Shown here: positions 28,327 to 42,153 of the stretch, in pieces
Numbering within the stretch: the stretch's first letter is position 1
Layout of the letters: each line of letters opens with the position of its first letter
Assembly (NCBI RefSeq): GCF_003259185.1
Contig: NZ_QGMP01000003.1
Span: 150,221 to 214,220 of the forward strand
Direction of reading: 5' to 3'
Source of the DNA: Isoalcanivorax indicus
Lineage (GTDB): Bacteria; Pseudomonadota; Gammaproteobacteria; Pseudomonadales; Alcanivoracaceae
DNA length: 64,000 bases
The notes under the pieces: model-generated
Told to the model about the DNA's origin: nothing
Seen by the model: only the letters and a program-made list of their open reading frames with translations
Database searches by the model: none
Made by a program: the position numbers and the translations under genes

Positions 28327-28821
28327 TCAGATGGGCGGCATGCCCGGATCAGTGGGTATCGGGCCAGGCCCTTGCTCAGGCGGCTGGCCGGGCACGGTTT
28401 GTGGTCCGTCCTGTTGGGCTTCGCGTTCCTGTTCGCGCAGCTGCTGTTCCAGGTCGCGGTCCTGCTGGCCGGTGACCTTGCTGCGAAAATCCTCGATCAC
28501 GGCGCCTTCGTGGCGAACATACTGGTCATTCTCGAAGTGCACCACGATCCGCTGGCTGACCTTTTCACCCCGGCCCGGCCGGTACACCATCGGGTAGTAC
28601 CAGGTGTCCGCCGTAAAGGGGTCACGCAGCGTGGGCTGGCCGAGCACATAGCGCACCTGGTCTGGCGTCATGCCAGGCTCCAGTTGGGCCAGCATGTCCT
28701 CGGTCACGAAATTGCCCTGCGGGATATCAATGCGGTAAACCCCGGGAAAACGCAGGGTTTCGCAGGCGCTGAGCAGCAGGGTGCCCGCGAGCAACAGGGT
28801 GAAGACAGTTTTATTTCGCAT
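28327..28821 (-). CDS. bamE: Outer-membrane assembly lipoprotein BamE (SmpA/OmlA)
   Basis: 164 residues from the ATG at 28821. Lipobox L-S-A-C near residue 19, then RFPGVYRIDIPQGNFVTEDMLAQLEPGMTPDQVRYVLGQP, the BamE signature, and TWYYPMVYRPGRG. It is a lipoprotein subunit of the BAM complex inserting beta-barrel proteins. The C-terminus carries an unusual Gln/Pro-rich tail (about 125-164) not needed for the fold. ATG at 28839 is an alternative start. Divergent from fur. Confidence 0.93.
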   Translation of the reverse strand: MRNKTVFTLLLAGTLLLSACETLRFPGVYRIDIPQGNFVTEDMLAQLEPGMTPDQVRYVLGQPTLRDPFTADTWYYPMVYRPGRGEKVSQRIVVHFENDQYVRHEGAVIEDFRSKVTGQQDRDLEQQLREQEREAQQDGPQTVPGQPPEQGPGPIPTDPGMPPI

Positions 28822-28922
28822 GCTTTTTGGATTTCCCATAAGTTCGGGCGATAATACAGACTTGTTTCGGGGACACAAGGTTCCTGCCCGCGCCCCGGCG
28901 CTTCGCACCAAGGAGAAAGACG

Positions 28923-29330
28923 TTGGACAATCATGATCTGCGAAAGGCCGGCCTGAAGGTCACTCTGCCCCGGGTAAAGATCCTGCAGCAGCTCGAAGGG
29001 TCGGCAGAGCGCCATATGAGCGCCGAAGACATCTACAAGGCACTGATGGAAGCCGGTGAGGATGTTGGCCTGGCCACGGTCTACCGGGTGCTGACCCAGT
29101 TCGAGCAGGCCGGTATTGTCATGCGCCACAACTTCGAGGGCGGTTCGGCCGTATTCGAGCTGGCCGACGAGGGCCACCACGATCACATGGTCTGCCTGGA
29201 TACCGGCACGGTCATCGAGTTCCTGGACCCGGAGATCGAGAAGCGCCAGAAAATCATCGCCGAGGAACAGGGCTATGATCTGGTCGATCACTCCCTGGTG
29301 CTTTACGTTCGCCCGAAAAAGAAGCAGTAG
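28923..29330 (+). CDS. fur: Ferric uptake regulator Fur
   Basis: 135 residues. N-terminal winged helix (DLRKAGLKVTLPRVKIL, DIYKALMEAGEDVGLATVYRVL) and C-terminal metal-binding dimer domain with HHDHMVC. Only the first Cys of the classical C-x-x-C is present, as in pseudomonad Fur. The start is a TTG at 28923, supported by AGGAG eight bases upstream; no better ATG exists. The bamE/fur divergent pair followed by convergent recN is conserved in gammaproteobacteria. Confidence 0.94.
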   Translation: MDNHDLRKAGLKVTLPRVKILQQLEGSAERHMSAEDIYKALMEAGEDVGLATVYRVLTQFEQAGIVMRHNFEGGSAVFELADEGHHDHMVCLDTGTVIEFLDPEIEKRQKIIAEEQGYDLVDHSLVLYVRPKKKQ

Positions 29331-29342
29331 CCCCGTCCCGGG

Positions 29343-31022
29343 TCAGGCGTCGTGACTGGCGCGCTGGCCGTTCTCCAGCATTTCGCGGGCATGTGCCAGC
29401 GTCGAATCCGTGATCTCCACACCGCCGAGCATCCGCGCCAGTTCGCTGGTGCGGTCATCGTGCGCCAGTGACTGGATGCGCGTGCGGGTGTCCTTGCGGG
29501 TCTGTTGCTTGTGCACATGCCAGTGCTGGTGCCCCAGTGCCGCTACCTGCGGCTGGTGGGTAATGCACAGCACCTGGGCATGGCTGCCGAGTTCACGCAG
29601 CAGGCGGCCGACGATTTCGGCCACACCGCCACCCACTCCGACATCCACTTCATCGAACACCAGGCTGGGCACGGTCAGCGCGCGGGCACAGATCACCTGA
29701 ATGGCCAGGCTGATGCGCGACAGTTCCCCGCCCGAGGCCACCTTGGCGAGCGGGCGCAGCGGTTGCCCCGTGTTGGCGGTAAACACGAACTCGACCGTCT
29801 CGTTGCCGTCCGGCCCCGGCTCGCCCGGGGTCAGCGGGATCTCCAGACGCGCGCCGCGCATGCCCAGCGCTTTCAGGTGGCTGATCACACCGGTGGCCAG
29901 TTCCGGGCCTTTGCTGCGGCGCAGGTCGCTGAGCTGACGCGCGGCCGCATCGTAGTGGCTGCGCGCCTGCTGTTCGGCCTGTTCCAGAGCGGCCAGGTGA
30001 TCGTCGTAGTGCGCCAGCGTATGCGCTTCCTCGCGCAACTGCTGGTGCCGCTGCCAGAGTTCTTCCGGCCGCACGCGGTGCTTGCGCGCCAGGGTGTAGA
30101 CCTGGCTCAGGCGCTCTTCGACCTGCGCCAGACGCTCCGGGTCTACATCCAGCCGGTCCAGATAATGACGCAGGTCGTCGGCGGCGGCTTCCACTTGCAA
30201 GCGCGCCGATTCCACGGTGCTGAGCACCGTCGCCAGGCTGCTGTCTTCATGGCTGGCGTCGCCCAGCCAGCCCAGGGCCTGGCCAAGCTGGTCGTTGATG
30301 GTGCCTTCGTCGTGTTCATACAGCAGCGCCAGGCTCTGCTGGCACAGGCGAATGAGTTCGTCTGCACTGCCCAGGCGCTTCTGTTCGGCTTCCAGTTCGC
30401 CCAGTTCCTGCTCGCCCAGAGAGAGCGCCTCAAGTTCTTCCAGTTGGAAGCGCAGCAGTTCCTCGCGTTCGTGCTGCTCACGGGACTGGCCCAGCGCCTC
30501 CTCATGGGCGCGGCGCGCCTTCTGCCAGTGGCGCCAGCTGCGGCGCACGTCGCTGGCGGCCTCGCTGGCGCCGGCATAGCTGTCCAGCAGGTCGCGCTGG
30601 GCCTCACGGCGCAACAGGGCCTGGTGCTCGTGCTGGCTGTGAATGCTGATCAGCAGATCGCCCAGGGCGCGCACTTCCTGCAAGGGCATGGCGCTACCGT
30701 TGATGAAAGCGCGCGAGCGGCCATCAGGGCGCACAGTACGGCGCAGCAGGCAGTCGTCGCCGTCGTCCAGTTCACGTTCCGCCAGCCAGGCGCGGGCAGC
30801 CGGGTTGTCGCGCAGGTCGAAGGTGGCCTGCACCTCGGCGCGCTCGGCGTCGGGGCGCACCACGGCGCTGTCGGCGCGTTCACCCAGCGCCAGCCCCAGC
30901 GCGTCGATAATGACGGACTTGCCAGCGCCGGTCTCGCCGGTGATGACGGTCAGGCCCTTGCCGGGTTCCAGCTCCAGGCTGTCCACGGTGGCAAAGTTGA
31001 CGACATTGAGGTGCGTGAGCAT
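29343..31022 (-). CDS. recN: DNA repair protein RecN
   Basis: 559 residues, an SMC-like ATPase. Walker A GETGAGKS lies near 29-36, a long coiled-coil region runs from about 160 to 370, and the C-terminal lobe has LARVASGGELSRISLA-type signature and LVFDEVDVGVGG Walker B. It helps repair double-strand breaks. The ATG follows GGGAG. No LexA box was found in the short upstream region by eye. Tail to tail with fur. Confidence 0.95.
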   Translation of the reverse strand: MLTHLNVVNFATVDSLELEPGKGLTVITGETGAGKSVIIDALGLALGERADSAVVRPDAERAEVQATFDLRDNPAARAWLAERELDDGDDCLLRRTVRPDGRSRAFINGSAMPLQEVRALGDLLISIHSQHEHQALLRREAQRDLLDSYAGASEAASDVRRSWRHWQKARRAHEEALGQSREQHEREELLRFQLEELEALSLGEQELGELEAEQKRLGSADELIRLCQQSLALLYEHDEGTINDQLGQALGWLGDASHEDSSLATVLSTVESARLQVEAAADDLRHYLDRLDVDPERLAQVEERLSQVYTLARKHRVRPEELWQRHQQLREEAHTLAHYDDHLAALEQAEQQARSHYDAAARQLSDLRRSKGPELATGVISHLKALGMRGARLEIPLTPGEPGPDGNETVEFVFTANTGQPLRPLAKVASGGELSRISLAIQVICARALTVPSLVFDEVDVGVGGGVAEIVGRLLRELGSHAQVLCITHQPQVAALGHQHWHVHKQQTRKDTRTRIQSLAHDDRTSELARMLGGVEITDSTLAHAREMLENGQRASHDA

Positions 31023-31148
31023 GGGCGGCTCCCTGGGCTATGATGTTGGCCTGCGATGCGGGCCTGCACGATTGATAGTACTGTCCGCAAGGACAGTGGT
31101 GATAATAGGCAATTCCGGGGCGCTTGATAAGCCCCTATGATATGAGCC

Positions 31149-32201
31149 ATGCCTGAATACGAACTGAACGAGCGCAAGCAACGCCTGCTGATGGCCCTGG
31201 TGGAGCGACACATCCGCGAGGGCCAGCCCGTGGGCTCCAAGACGCTGGCCGCCAGCGGCTCGCTGACCGGCAGCCCGGCGACGATCCGCAACATCATGGC
31301 CGAGCTCGAGGATCTGGGGGTGCTGTACAGCCCGCACACCTCTGCCGGACGGGTGCCCACCGAGCTGGGTTACCGTCTTTATGTGGACGCCCTGCTGCGC
31401 TCCGCGCCCATGAACCAGCCACAGAACAGCACCCTGAAGCAGGAGCTGGAGCAGATGATTCGTCCGGATCAGTCGCCCCAGGAACTGGTGCATCGTGCGT
31501 CGCGGGCCCTGGCCGAACTGACGCGCATGGCCGGGGTGGTCGTGGTGCCGCGCCGTGACGTCAGCACCCTGCGTCAGGTGGAATTCCTGCCGCTCTCGGG
31601 GGACCGCGTGCTGGTAGTGCTGGTGGTCAACCGGGCTGAAGTGCAGAACCGGGTCATTCATACCGACCGCGCCTACACCCAGGAAGAACTGCGCCAGGCG
31701 GCCAATTACATCAATCGCACCTATGCCGGCTGCAACCTGGACCAGATCTGCGATGGCCTGCTGTCGACCATGGGCAGCGACAAGGACCAGATGGATGCGC
31801 TCATGCAGACGGCCATGGATGTGGCGGCCAAGGCGCTCAAGCCGGAGGCCGCCGACGACGGCGATTACGTGGTCTCCGGCGAGGCCAATCTGCTCGGCAT
31901 GGCTCAGGCCGACAATCTGGACAAGATGCGCGACCTGTTCGATGCCTTCAACCGCAAGCGTGACATCCTGCACCTGCTGGAGCGCAGCATGCGGGCCGAC
32001 GGGGTGCAGATCTTCATTGGCCGCGAGGCCGGCTTCCAGGTGTTCGACGAAGTGTCCATGGTGTCGGCGCCCTATCAGGCCGATACCGGAACGGTCGGCG
32101 TGCTGGCGGTGGTCGGTCCTACGCGCATGGATTACGAGAAAGTCATCCCCACCGTGGACATCACCGCGCGTATCCTGTCGGCCACTCTGGGCAAGTTCTG
32201 A
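31149..32201 (+). CDS. hrcA: Heat-inducible transcription repressor HrcA
   Basis: 350 residues. N-terminal winged helix (LNERKQRLLMALVERHIREGQPVGSKTLAASGSLTGSPATIRNIMAELEDLGVL) and the HrcA core (SAGRVPTELGYRLYVD, FIGREAGFQVFDEVSMVSAPY) are clear. HrcA binds CIRCE operators to repress heat-shock genes and needs GroE for activity. It directly precedes grpE, but I found no CIRCE (TTAGCACTC-N9-GAGTGCTAA) in the cluster, so its targets are likely elsewhere, such as groESL. Uncommon in enteric-type gammaproteobacteria. Confidence 0.94.
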   Translation: MPEYELNERKQRLLMALVERHIREGQPVGSKTLAASGSLTGSPATIRNIMAELEDLGVLYSPHTSAGRVPTELGYRLYVDALLRSAPMNQPQNSTLKQELEQMIRPDQSPQELVHRASRALAELTRMAGVVVVPRRDVSTLRQVEFLPLSGDRVLVVLVVNRAEVQNRVIHTDRAYTQEELRQAANYINRTYAGCNLDQICDGLLSTMGSDKDQMDALMQTAMDVAAKALKPEAADDGDYVVSGEANLLGMAQADNLDKMRDLFDAFNRKRDILHLLERSMRADGVQIFIGREAGFQVFDEVSMVSAPYQADTGTVGVLAVVGPTRMDYEKVIPTVDITARILSATLGKF

Positions 32202-32222
32202 GGCGCCATCGATCCCGGTGCC

Positions 32223-32250
32223 CTTGAATCCCGCGCTCGAGTTCCCATAT
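32223..32250 (+). promoter_or_regulatory. Sigma-32-type heat-shock promoter of grpE
   Basis: CTTGAA (32223-32228), a 14-base spacer, then TCCCATAT (32243-32250), against the consensus CTTGAAA-N13/14-CCCCATNT. It lies about 50 bases before grpE. Confidence 0.7.
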
Positions 32251-32298
32251 CGTTGCCACCCTTTCAAGACCTAGTCCGTTAAGAAATCGGAGCATGTG

Positions 32299-32910
32299 AT
32301 GAGTGACCAGGACAGATCCCCGAATCCTGAGCAGGACGCCGCGCAGAAGCAGGCGGAAGAGGTCGCCCGCGAGGCGGTAGAGCAGGCCCGCGCCGACGAG
32401 GTGGAGGCGGCCCCCGAGGAGGCCTCCGGGCGTGATCCGGAGGCCGAGCTGGCAGCGCTGCGCGATGAGCTGGCGCAGGCGCGCAAGGCACTGGGCGAGG
32501 CTGACCTGCGGGCTCAGGCCGAGATCCAGAACATGCGCCGACGTGTCGAGCGCGACGTGGAAGCCGCACACAAGTACGCCCTGGAGAAGTTTGCCGCTGA
32601 GGTGATTACGGTGGCCGATTCCCTGGAGCGGGCGCTCACCAGCCTGGATGCGGACAACGAAGCGCTGGCCCCGGCCCGTGAAGGCACCGAATTGACCTTG
32701 AAGGTGCTGCTGGACGTGTTCGGTCGCTTCAATATTGCCCAGATTGATCCGAAGGGTGAGACCTTCAATCCGGAGCAGCACGAGGCGATGGCCATGGTGC
32801 CGCAGCCCGAGGCGGCCCCGAACAGCGTGATCGACGTGCTGGAAAAGGGCTACACCCTGAATGGACGCCTGCTGCGCCCGGCACGGGTGGTGGTGGCCAG
32901 GGCCGAGTGA
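32299..32910 (+). CDS. grpE: Nucleotide exchange factor GrpE
   Basis: 203 residues. The first 60 residues are charged (Gln/Glu/Ala) and precede a long coiled coil (LAALRDELAQARKALGEADLRAQAEIQNMRRR). The C-terminal beta domain has FNPEQHEAMAMVPQPEAAPN and GYTLNGRLLRPARVVVA. It exchanges ADP on DnaK. ATG at 32299 has CGGAG six bases upstream; the GTG just before it is rejected. Confidence 0.96.
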   Translation: MSDQDRSPNPEQDAAQKQAEEVAREAVEQARADEVEAAPEEASGRDPEAELAALRDELAQARKALGEADLRAQAEIQNMRRRVERDVEAAHKYALEKFAAEVITVADSLERALTSLDADNEALAPAREGTELTLKVLLDVFGRFNIAQIDPKGETFNPEQHEAMAMVPQPEAAPNSVIDVLEKGYTLNGRLLRPARVVVARAE

Positions 32911-32942
32911 CGGACTGAAAAACCCTTCTTCAGGCAAGGTCT

Positions 32943-32970
32943 CTTGAAATGAGCACAGAGGCCTCAATAT
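32943..32970 (+). promoter_or_regulatory. Sigma-32-type heat-shock promoter of dnaK
   Basis: CTTGAA (32943-32948), a 14-base spacer, then CTCAATAT (32963-32970). The -10 is weaker than that of grpE, but spacing and position 73 bases before dnaK fit. Confidence 0.55.
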
Positions 32971-33042
32971 AGCGGATTGAGACGAGTTCAGCTGCACCGG
33001 TTGCCTGCGGGGGCCGGAAGCAAGTGTGAGGAGATGAGGAAC

Positions 33043-34965
33043 ATGGCAAAGATCATTGGTATTGACCTGGGTACGACAAACTCCTGTGTCGCCATCATGG
33101 AAGGCGACAAGGTCAAGGTTATCGAGAACAGCGAAGGCGCGCGGACCACGCCGTCCGTGATTGCCTACACCGACGATGAAACGCTGGTGGGCCAGTCCGC
33201 CAAGCGTCAGGCGGTGACCAACCCCACCAACACCCTGTATGCGATCAAGCGCCTGATCGGCCGTCGCTTCAAGGATGATGTGGTGCAGAAAGACATCAAG
33301 ATGGTCCCCTACAAGATCGTCGAGGCGGACAACGGTGACGCCTGGGTCGATGTGAAAGGGGAGCGTCTGGCGCCGCCGCAGATCTCGGCGCAGGTGCTGA
33401 AGAAGATGAAGAAGACCGCCGAGGATTATCTTGGCGAAACCGTGACCGAAGCGGTAATCACGGTGCCGGCCTATTTCAACGACGCCCAGCGTCAGGCCAC
33501 CAAGGACGCGGGCCGCATTGCCGGTCTGGACGTCAAGCGCATCATCAACGAGCCGACAGCGGCCGCGCTGGCCTACGGCATGGACAAGAAGGGTGGTGAC
33601 CGCACCATCGCGGTCTATGACCTGGGTGGCGGCACCTTCGACGTGTCCATCATCGAGATCGCGGAAGTGGATGGCGAGCACCAGTTCGAAGTGCTGGCCA
33701 CCAACGGCGACACCTTCCTGGGCGGTGAAGACTTCGACCTGATGCTGATCAACTACCTGGCGGATCAGTTCAAGAAGGATTCCGGCATTGATCTGGGCGG
33801 CGACGCCCTGGCCATGCAGCGCCTGAAGGAAGCGGCCGAGAAAGCCAAGATCGAGCTGTCTTCCGGCGAGCAGACGGAAGTGAACCTGCCGTACATCACG
33901 GCCGACCAGACGGGCCCCAAGCACCTGGTGGTCAAGGTGACGCGCGCCAAGCTGGAATCGCTGGTGGAAGATCTGGTGAACCGCTCCCTGGAGCCCTGCA
34001 AGACGGCGCTCAAGGACGCCGGCCTGCAAACCTCCGAGATCACCGACGTGATCCTGGTGGGCGGTCAGACCCGTATGCCGCTGGTGCAGAAGAAAGTGGC
34101 CGAGTTCTTCGGCAAGGACGCCCGCAAGGACGTCAACCCGGATGAAGCGGTGGCCATCGGTGCGGCGATTCAGGGCGCGGTACTGGGCGGCGACGTCAAG
34201 GACGTGCTGCTGCTGGACGTGACCCCGCTGACCCTGGGTATCGAAACCATGGGTGGCGTGATGACGCCGATCATCGAGAAGAACACCACGATCCCGACTA
34301 AGGCATCGCAGGTCTTCTCCACCGCAGACGACAATCAGTCGGCGGTGACCGTGCATGTGCTCCAGGGTGAGCGCAAGCAGGCAGGCCAGAACAAGTCGCT
34401 CGGCCAGTTCAATCTGGAAGGCATTCCGGCGGCGCCGCGCGGTGTACCGCAGATCGAAGTGACCTTCGATATCGACGCTAACGGCATCCTGCACGTGAGC
34501 GCGAAGGACAAGGCCACCGGCAAGGAACAGAAGATCCAGATCAAGGCATCTTCCGGTCTGACGGATGCCGAGATCGACCAGATGGTGAAGGATGCCGAAG
34601 CCCATGCGGACGAAGACAAGAAGTTCGAAGAGCTGGTGCAGACCCGTAACCAGGCGGATCACCTGATCCACGCCACCCGCAAGACCCTCGAAGAGGCCGG
34701 TGACAAGGCGACCGACGAGGAGAAAGCGGCGATCAACAAGGCGGTCGAAGAGCTGGAAGCCGTGCTGAAGAGCAACGACAAGGCCGAGATCGAGGCGAAA
34801 ACCAAGGCGCTGACCGAGGCGTCCGGCGCGCTGGCCCAGCGCATGTATGCCGAGGCGGCCCAGCAGGCTGGTGGCGAAGGCGCTGAGGGTGCAGCGGACG
34901 GCAGCAGCGCGGCGGATGACGCGGTGGATGCCGAATATGAAGAAGTGGACGACGACAAGAAGTAA
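33043..34965 (+). CDS. dnaK: Molecular chaperone DnaK (Hsp70)
   Basis: 640 residues. ATPase domain with [29 protein letters not shown] and [11 protein letters not shown]; substrate-binding domain from about 390; helical lid and an acidic tail ending EEVDDDKK. It works with DnaJ and GrpE in folding and in regulating the heat-shock sigma factor. ATG at 33043 has GAGG upstream; the open frame further left is non-coding leader. Confidence 0.98.
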   Translation: MAKIIGIDLGTTNSCVAIMEGDKVKVIENSEGARTTPSVIAYTDDETLVGQSAKRQAVTNPTNTLYAIKRLIGRRFKDDVVQKDIKMVPYKIVEADNGDAWVDVKGERLAPPQISAQVLKKMKKTAEDYLGETVTEAVITVPAYFNDAQRQATKDAGRIAGLDVKRIINEPTAAALAYGMDKKGGDRTIAVYDLGGGTFDVSIIEIAEVDGEHQFEVLATNGDTFLGGEDFDLMLINYLADQFKKDSGIDLGGDALAMQRLKEAAEKAKIELSSGEQTEVNLPYITADQTGPKHLVVKVTRAKLESLVEDLVNRSLEPCKTALKDAGLQTSEITDVILVGGQTRMPLVQKKVAEFFGKDARKDVNPDEAVAIGAAIQGAVLGGDVKDVLLLDVTPLTLGIETMGGVMTPIIEKNTTIPTKASQVFSTADDNQSAVTVHVLQGERKQAGQNKSLGQFNLEGIPAAPRGVPQIEVTFDIDANGILHVSAKDKATGKEQKIQIKASSGLTDAEIDQMVKDAEAHADEDKKFEELVQTRNQADHLIHATRKTLEEAGDKATDEEKAAINKAVEELEAVLKSNDKAEIEAKTKALTEASGALAQRMYAEAAQQAGGEGAEGAADGSSAADDAVDAEYEEVDDDKK

Positions 34966-35011
34966 GCCCGGTCGTCGAACAACCGCGGTCGCAAGACGGC
35001 AGCGGACAAGT

Positions 35012-35034
35012 GACGCCGGGCTCTGCCCGGCGTC
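35012..35034 (+). other. Intercistronic hairpin between dnaK and dnaJ
   Basis: A perfect 10-bp inverted repeat (GACGCCGGGC / GCCCGGCGTC) with a three-base loop and no T-tract, 47 bases after dnaK. It looks like an RNA stabiliser or processing site that could keep dnaK mRNA above dnaJ, not a terminator. Confidence 0.5.
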
Positions 35035-35063
35035 ATGCGTTACATCGAACGGGTAAATGAGCC

Positions 35064-37027
<1,964 letters not shown>

Positions 37028-37057
37028 GCGATTGACCGGGCAGTCCTGTCATGCGGC

Positions 37058-37086
37058 GTGACACCAAGGTCAATTGGGCCTAAAAT
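37058..37086 (+). promoter_or_regulatory. Candidate sigma-70 promoter of the carAB leader
   Basis: GTGACA (37058-37063), 17-base spacer, TAAAAT (37081-37086). It would start a leader of about 150 bases that includes the downstream terminator-like hairpin. Confidence 0.5.
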
Positions 37087-37150
37087 ACGGCCCTGCCCTG
37101 AGGGGCTTCGCAGGTGGCGCACGCAAGCAGCAAGCAAGAAAGCGGATCTG

Positions 37151-37181
37151 AGCGAGGTGGAGGTGTCCATCTCGCTTTTTT
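37151..37181 (+). terminator. Terminator/attenuator hairpin in the carA leader
   Basis: An 11-bp stem (AGCGAGGTGGA / TCCATCTCGCT, one G-U pair), loop GGTG, then six T residues. As it sits downstream of a promoter-like sequence and 64 bases before carA, it may be an attenuator and not merely the end of dapB. Confidence 0.75.
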
Positions 37182-37244
37182 GCGCGCGCGGGGTGCCGCC
37201 TGAGGCCCTTCCCCTGAACCTGGCACTGAATTCTGGAGGTTGCG

Positions 37245-38375
<1,131 letters not shown>

Positions 38376-38417
38376 GCCCCGGTGCGCATCACCACAGAAT
38401 CCGACGGTTAGCGAATT

Positions 38418-41400
38418 ATGCCCAAGAGAACCGACATCCAGAGCATCCTCATCATTGGCGCCGGGCCCATCGTCATTGGCCAGGCCTGTGAGTTCGACTA
38501 TTCCGGCGCGCAGGCGTGCAAGGCCCTGCGCGAGGAAGGCTACCGGGTGATCCTGGTGAACTCGAACCCGGCCACCATCATGACCGACCCGGCCATGGCG
38601 GATGCCACCTATATCGAGCCGATTACCTGGGAAACGGTTGAGCGCATTATCGAGAAAGAGCGCCCCGATGCCCTGCTGCCGACCATGGGCGGCCAGACCG
38701 CGCTGAACTGCGCGCTGGACCTGGATCGTCACGGCGTGCTGGAAAAATACGGCGTGGAAATGATCGGCGCCAACGCCGACGCCATCGACAAGGCCGAAGA
38801 CCGTAATCGCTTCGACAAGGCCATGCGCAGCATCGGCCTGGAGTGCCCGCGTGCCTCCATTGCCCACTCCATGGACGAAGCCTACAAGGTGCTGGAAGAC
38901 ATCGGTTTTCCCTGCATCATCCGGCCCAGCTTCACCATGGGCGGCTCCGGCGGCGGCATTGCCTACAACCGCGAGGAATTCCAGGAAATCTGTGAGCGCG
39001 GCCTGGACCTGTCGCCCACCAAGGAGCTGCTCATTGATGAGTCGCTGCTCGGCTGGAAAGAATATGAAATGGAAGTGGTGCGCGACAAAAAGGACAACTG
39101 CATCATTGTCTGCGCCATCGAAAACTTCGACCCGATGGGTGTGCACACCGGCGACTCCATTACCGTCGCCCCGGCACAGACCCTGACGGACAAGGAATAC
39201 CAGATCATGCGTAACGCCTCGCTTGCGGTGTTGCGCGAGATCGGCGTGGAAACCGGCGGCTCCAACGTGCAGTTCGGCATGTGCCCGGACACCGGCCGTC
39301 TGGTGGTCATCGAAATGAACCCGCGCGTGTCCCGTTCCTCCGCGCTGGCCTCGAAAGCCACCGGCTTCCCGATTGCGAAGATCGCCGCCAAGCTGGCGGT
39401 GGGCTACACCCTGGACGAATTGCAGAACGATATCACCGGCGGCAAGACCCCGGCGTCGTTCGAACCGTCCATCGATTACGTGGTCACCAAGATTCCGCGC
39501 TTCAATTTCGAGAAATTTGCCGCCGCCGATCCGGTGCTGACCACGCAGATGAAGTCCGTCGGCGAAGTGATGGCCATTGGCCGCAACTTCCAGGAATCGG
39601 TACAGAAAGCCCTGCGCGGTCTGGAAACCGATTCCAACGGTTTCGATCCGAAACTGAATCCGGAAGACGGCGACCTGCGTCAGCAAGTCATCGAGTCGCT
39701 GGCCGCGCCGGGCCCCGATCGCATCTGGGTCATTGGCGATGCTTTCCGCGCCGGCATGACCGTGGACGAGCTGTACCAGCTGACCAAGGTAGACCGCTGG
39801 TTCCTGGTGCAGATCGAAGACCTGGTGAAGGAAGAACAGGCGCTGGCGCAGAGCACTTTTTCGGCGCTCACCCGCGACAGCCTGTATCGCCTCAAGCGCA
39901 AGGGTTTCTCCGATGCGCGCCTGGCGCAATTGCTGGGCGTCAAGGAAGGCGATGTGCGCGGCAAGCGGCACGAGCTGGACATTCATCCGGTGTACAAGCG
40001 CGTGGATACCTGTGCGGCGGAATTCGCCACCAGCACGGCTTACATGTACTCCAGCTACGATGAAGAGTGCGAGGCGCAGCCTTCGGACCGTGACAAGATC
40101 ATGGTCATCGGCGGCGGGCCGAACCGTATCGGTCAGGGCATCGAATTCGATTACTGCTGTGTGCACGCCGCGCTGGCCATGCGCGAAGACGGTTACGAGA
40201 CCATCATGGTCAACTGTAACCCGGAAACCGTGTCCACGGATTACGACACCTCCGACCGTCTCTACTTCGAGCCGGTGACGCTGGAAGACGTGCTCGAAAT
40301 CGTCAACAAGGAAAAGCCCAAGGGCGTGATCGTGCAGTACGGCGGCCAGACGCCGCTGAAGCTGGCGCGTGCCCTGCAAGCCGCTGGCGTGCCGATTATC
40401 GGCACCAGCCCGGACGCCATCGACGAAGCGGAAGACCGCGAACGCTTCCAGCAAATGGTCAACAAGCTCGGCCTGAAACAGCCGCCGAACCGCACTGCCC
40501 GCAGTATCGAAGACGGCGTGCGCCTGGCGGCTGAAATCGGTTACCCGCTGGTGGTGCGCCCTTCCTATGTGCTGGGTGGTCGTGCCATGGAAATCGTCTT
40601 CAATGAAGACGAGTTGCGCAGCTACATGAAAAATGCCGTGTCGGTATCCAACGAATCGCCGGTGTTGCTGGATCGCTTCCTGGACGACGCGGTAGAAGTG
40701 GACGTGGACGCCGTCTGCGACGGCACGCAAGTGGTGATCGGCGGCATCATGCAGCATATCGAACAGGCGGGCGTGCACTCCGGTGATTCCGCCTGCTCGC
40801 TGCCGCCGTATTCGCTGCAGAGCGATGTGCTGGACGTGATGCGTGAGCAGACTGCTGCCATGGCGCTGGAGCTGGGCGTAGTGGGCCTGATGAACGTGCA
40901 GTTTGCGGTCAAGGGCGATGACGTCTACGTGCTGGAAGTGAATCCGCGCGCCTCGCGTACGGTGCCTTATGTGTCCAAGTGCATCGGCGTGTCACTGGCC
41001 AAGGTGGCGGCGCGTTGCATGGCCGGCACCTCGCTGGCGGCGCAGCACTTCACGAAAGAAATCGTGCCGCAGCATTTCAACGTCAAGGAAGCGGTGTTCC
41101 CCTTCGCCAAGTTCCCGAAGGTGGACCCGATCCTGGGCCCGGAAATGAAATCCACCGGCGAAGTGATGGGCGTGGGCGCCACCTTTGCGGAAGCCTACGG
41201 CAAGGCCTCCCTGGCGGCAGGCGAGCGCTTGCCGCGTAGCGGTACCGCCTTCATTTCGGTGCGCGAAGTGGACAAGGAAGCTGCCGTTAAAGTGGCGCGG
41301 GAATTGCAGTCGCTGGGCTTCAAGCTGGTGGCCACGCGAGGCACCGCCGCCCGGCTGGCGGAAGAGGGCATCAGTGTCACCCCGGTGAACAAAGTGCTTG

Positions 41401-41660
41401 AAGGCCGCCCCCATGTGGTGGATATGATCAAGAATGACGAGATCAGCATGATCATCAACACCACCGAGGGCAAACAGGCGGTACGCGACTCCTTCACCAT
41501 TCGTCGCTCTGCGCTGCAGCACAAGGTGTATTACACCACGACCATTTCCGCCGCCTGGGCTGTATGCCAGGCGCTCAAGATCGACGACGATCTGCAGGTG
41601 CGACGCCTGCAGGACATGCATGCGGCCCTTCTGGCGGCCGCCGGCAACGGAGGTAAATGA
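38418..41660 (+). CDS. carB: Carbamoyl-phosphate synthase large subunit
   Basis: 1080 residues with two homologous ATP-grasp halves (about 1-550 and 551-935), each with a GxGPIx[14 protein letters not shown] start, and a C-terminal MGS-like allosteric domain ([14 protein letters not shown]). Converts bicarbonate, ammonia and 2 ATP to carbamoyl phosphate. Its TGA overlaps the start region of greA, so carA-carB-greA appears to be one transcript. Confidence 0.97.
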   Translation: MPKRTDIQSILIIGAGPIVIGQACEFDYSGAQACKALREEGYRVILVNSNPATIMTDPAMADATYIEPITWETVERIIEKERPDALLPTMGGQTALNCALDLDRHGVLEKYGVEMIGANADAIDKAEDRNRFDKAMRSIGLECPRASIAHSMDEAYKVLEDIGFPCIIRPSFTMGGSGGGIAYNREEFQEICERGLDLSPTKELLIDESLLGWKEYEMEVVRDKKDNCIIVCAIENFDPMGVHTGDSITVAPAQTLTDKEYQIMRNASLAVLREIGVETGGSNVQFGMCPDTGRLVVIEMNPRVSRSSALASKATGFPIAKIAAKLAVGYTLDELQNDITGGKTPASFEPSIDYVVTKIPRFNFEKFAAADPVLTTQMKSVGEVMAIGRNFQESVQKALRGLETDSNGFDPKLNPEDGDLRQQVIESLAAPGPDRIWVIGDAFRAGMTVDELYQLTKVDRWFLVQIEDLVKEEQALAQSTFSALTRDSLYRLKRKGFSDARLAQLLGVKEGDVRGKRHELDIHPVYKRVDTCAAEFATSTAYMYSSYDEECEAQPSDRDKIMVIGGGPNRIGQGIEFDYCCVHAALAMREDGYETIMVNCNPETVSTDYDTSDRLYFEPVTLEDVLEIVNKEKPKGVIVQYGGQTPLKLARALQAAGVPIIGTSPDAIDEAEDRERFQQMVNKLGLKQPPNRTARSIEDGVRLAAEIGYPLVVRPSYVLGGRAMEIVFNEDELRSYMKNAVSVSNESPVLLDRFLDDAVEVDVDAVCDGTQVVIGGIMQHIEQAGVHSGDSACSLPPYSLQSDVLDVMREQTAAMALELGVVGLMNVQFAVKGDDVYVLEVNPRASRTVPYVSKCIGVSLAKVAARCMAGTSLAAQHFTKEIVPQHFNVKEAVFPFAKFPKVDPILGPEMKSTGEVMGVGATFAEAYGKASLAAGERLPRSGTAFISVREVDKEAAVKVARELQSLGFKLVATRGTAARLAEEGISVTPVNKVLEGRPHVVDMIKNDEISMIINTTEGKQAVRDSFTIRRSALQHKVYYTTTISAAWAVCQALKIDDDLQVRRLQDMHAALLAAAGNGGK

Positions 41661-42136
41661 TGCAACGAGTGCCCATGACTGTTGAAGGGGCGGAAGCGCT
41701 TCGCGAGGAGTTGCAGCGCCTCAAGATGGTCGAGCGTCCGCGCATCGTGCAGGCCATTGCGGAAGCCCGCGAACACGGCGATCTGAAAGAGAACGCCGAG
41801 TATCACGCTGCGCGTGAAGAGCAGGGTTTTTGCGAAGGCCGTATCAACGAGATCGAAAGCAAGCTGAGTGCGGCGCAGATCATTGATGTGCGCGCCATCA
41901 CGCCCACCGGCAAGGTGCTGTTTGGCACCACCGTGACCATCATCAACGTCGATACCGACGAAGAGAAGGTCTACAAGATCGTGGGTGACGACGAGGCCAG
42001 CATCAAACTGGGCAAGATTTCGGTGAATTCACCGATTGCCCGTGGCCTGATCGGCAAGGAAGAGGGTGACGTGGTACAGATCGAAACCCCGGGCGGTGTC
42101 GTCGAGTACGAAATCGACAAGATCGAACACCTCTGA
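41660..42136 (+). CDS. greA: Transcription elongation factor GreA
   Basis: 158 residues, equal to the E. coli protein. N-terminal coiled coil with [28 protein letters not shown] carrying the catalytic acidic tip, C-terminal FKBP-like domain with [19 protein letters not shown]. It stimulates transcript cleavage in backtracked RNA polymerase. GGAGG is six bases before the ATG at 41660; the ATG three bases earlier is possible. Confidence 0.96.
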   Translation: MQRVPMTVEGAEALREELQRLKMVERPRIVQAIAEAREHGDLKENAEYHAAREEQGFCEGRINEIESKLSAAQIIDVRAITPTGKVLFGTTVTIINVDTDEEKVYKIVGDDEASIKLGKISVNSPIARGLIGKEEGDVVQIETPGGVVEYEIDKIEHL

Positions 42137-42153
42137 GGCGCGCGCGCCCGGTA

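Noticed and set aside
31023..32298. CIRCE operator near hrcA or grpE
   Set aside because: No match to TTAGCACTC-N9-GAGTGCTAA was found in either gap.
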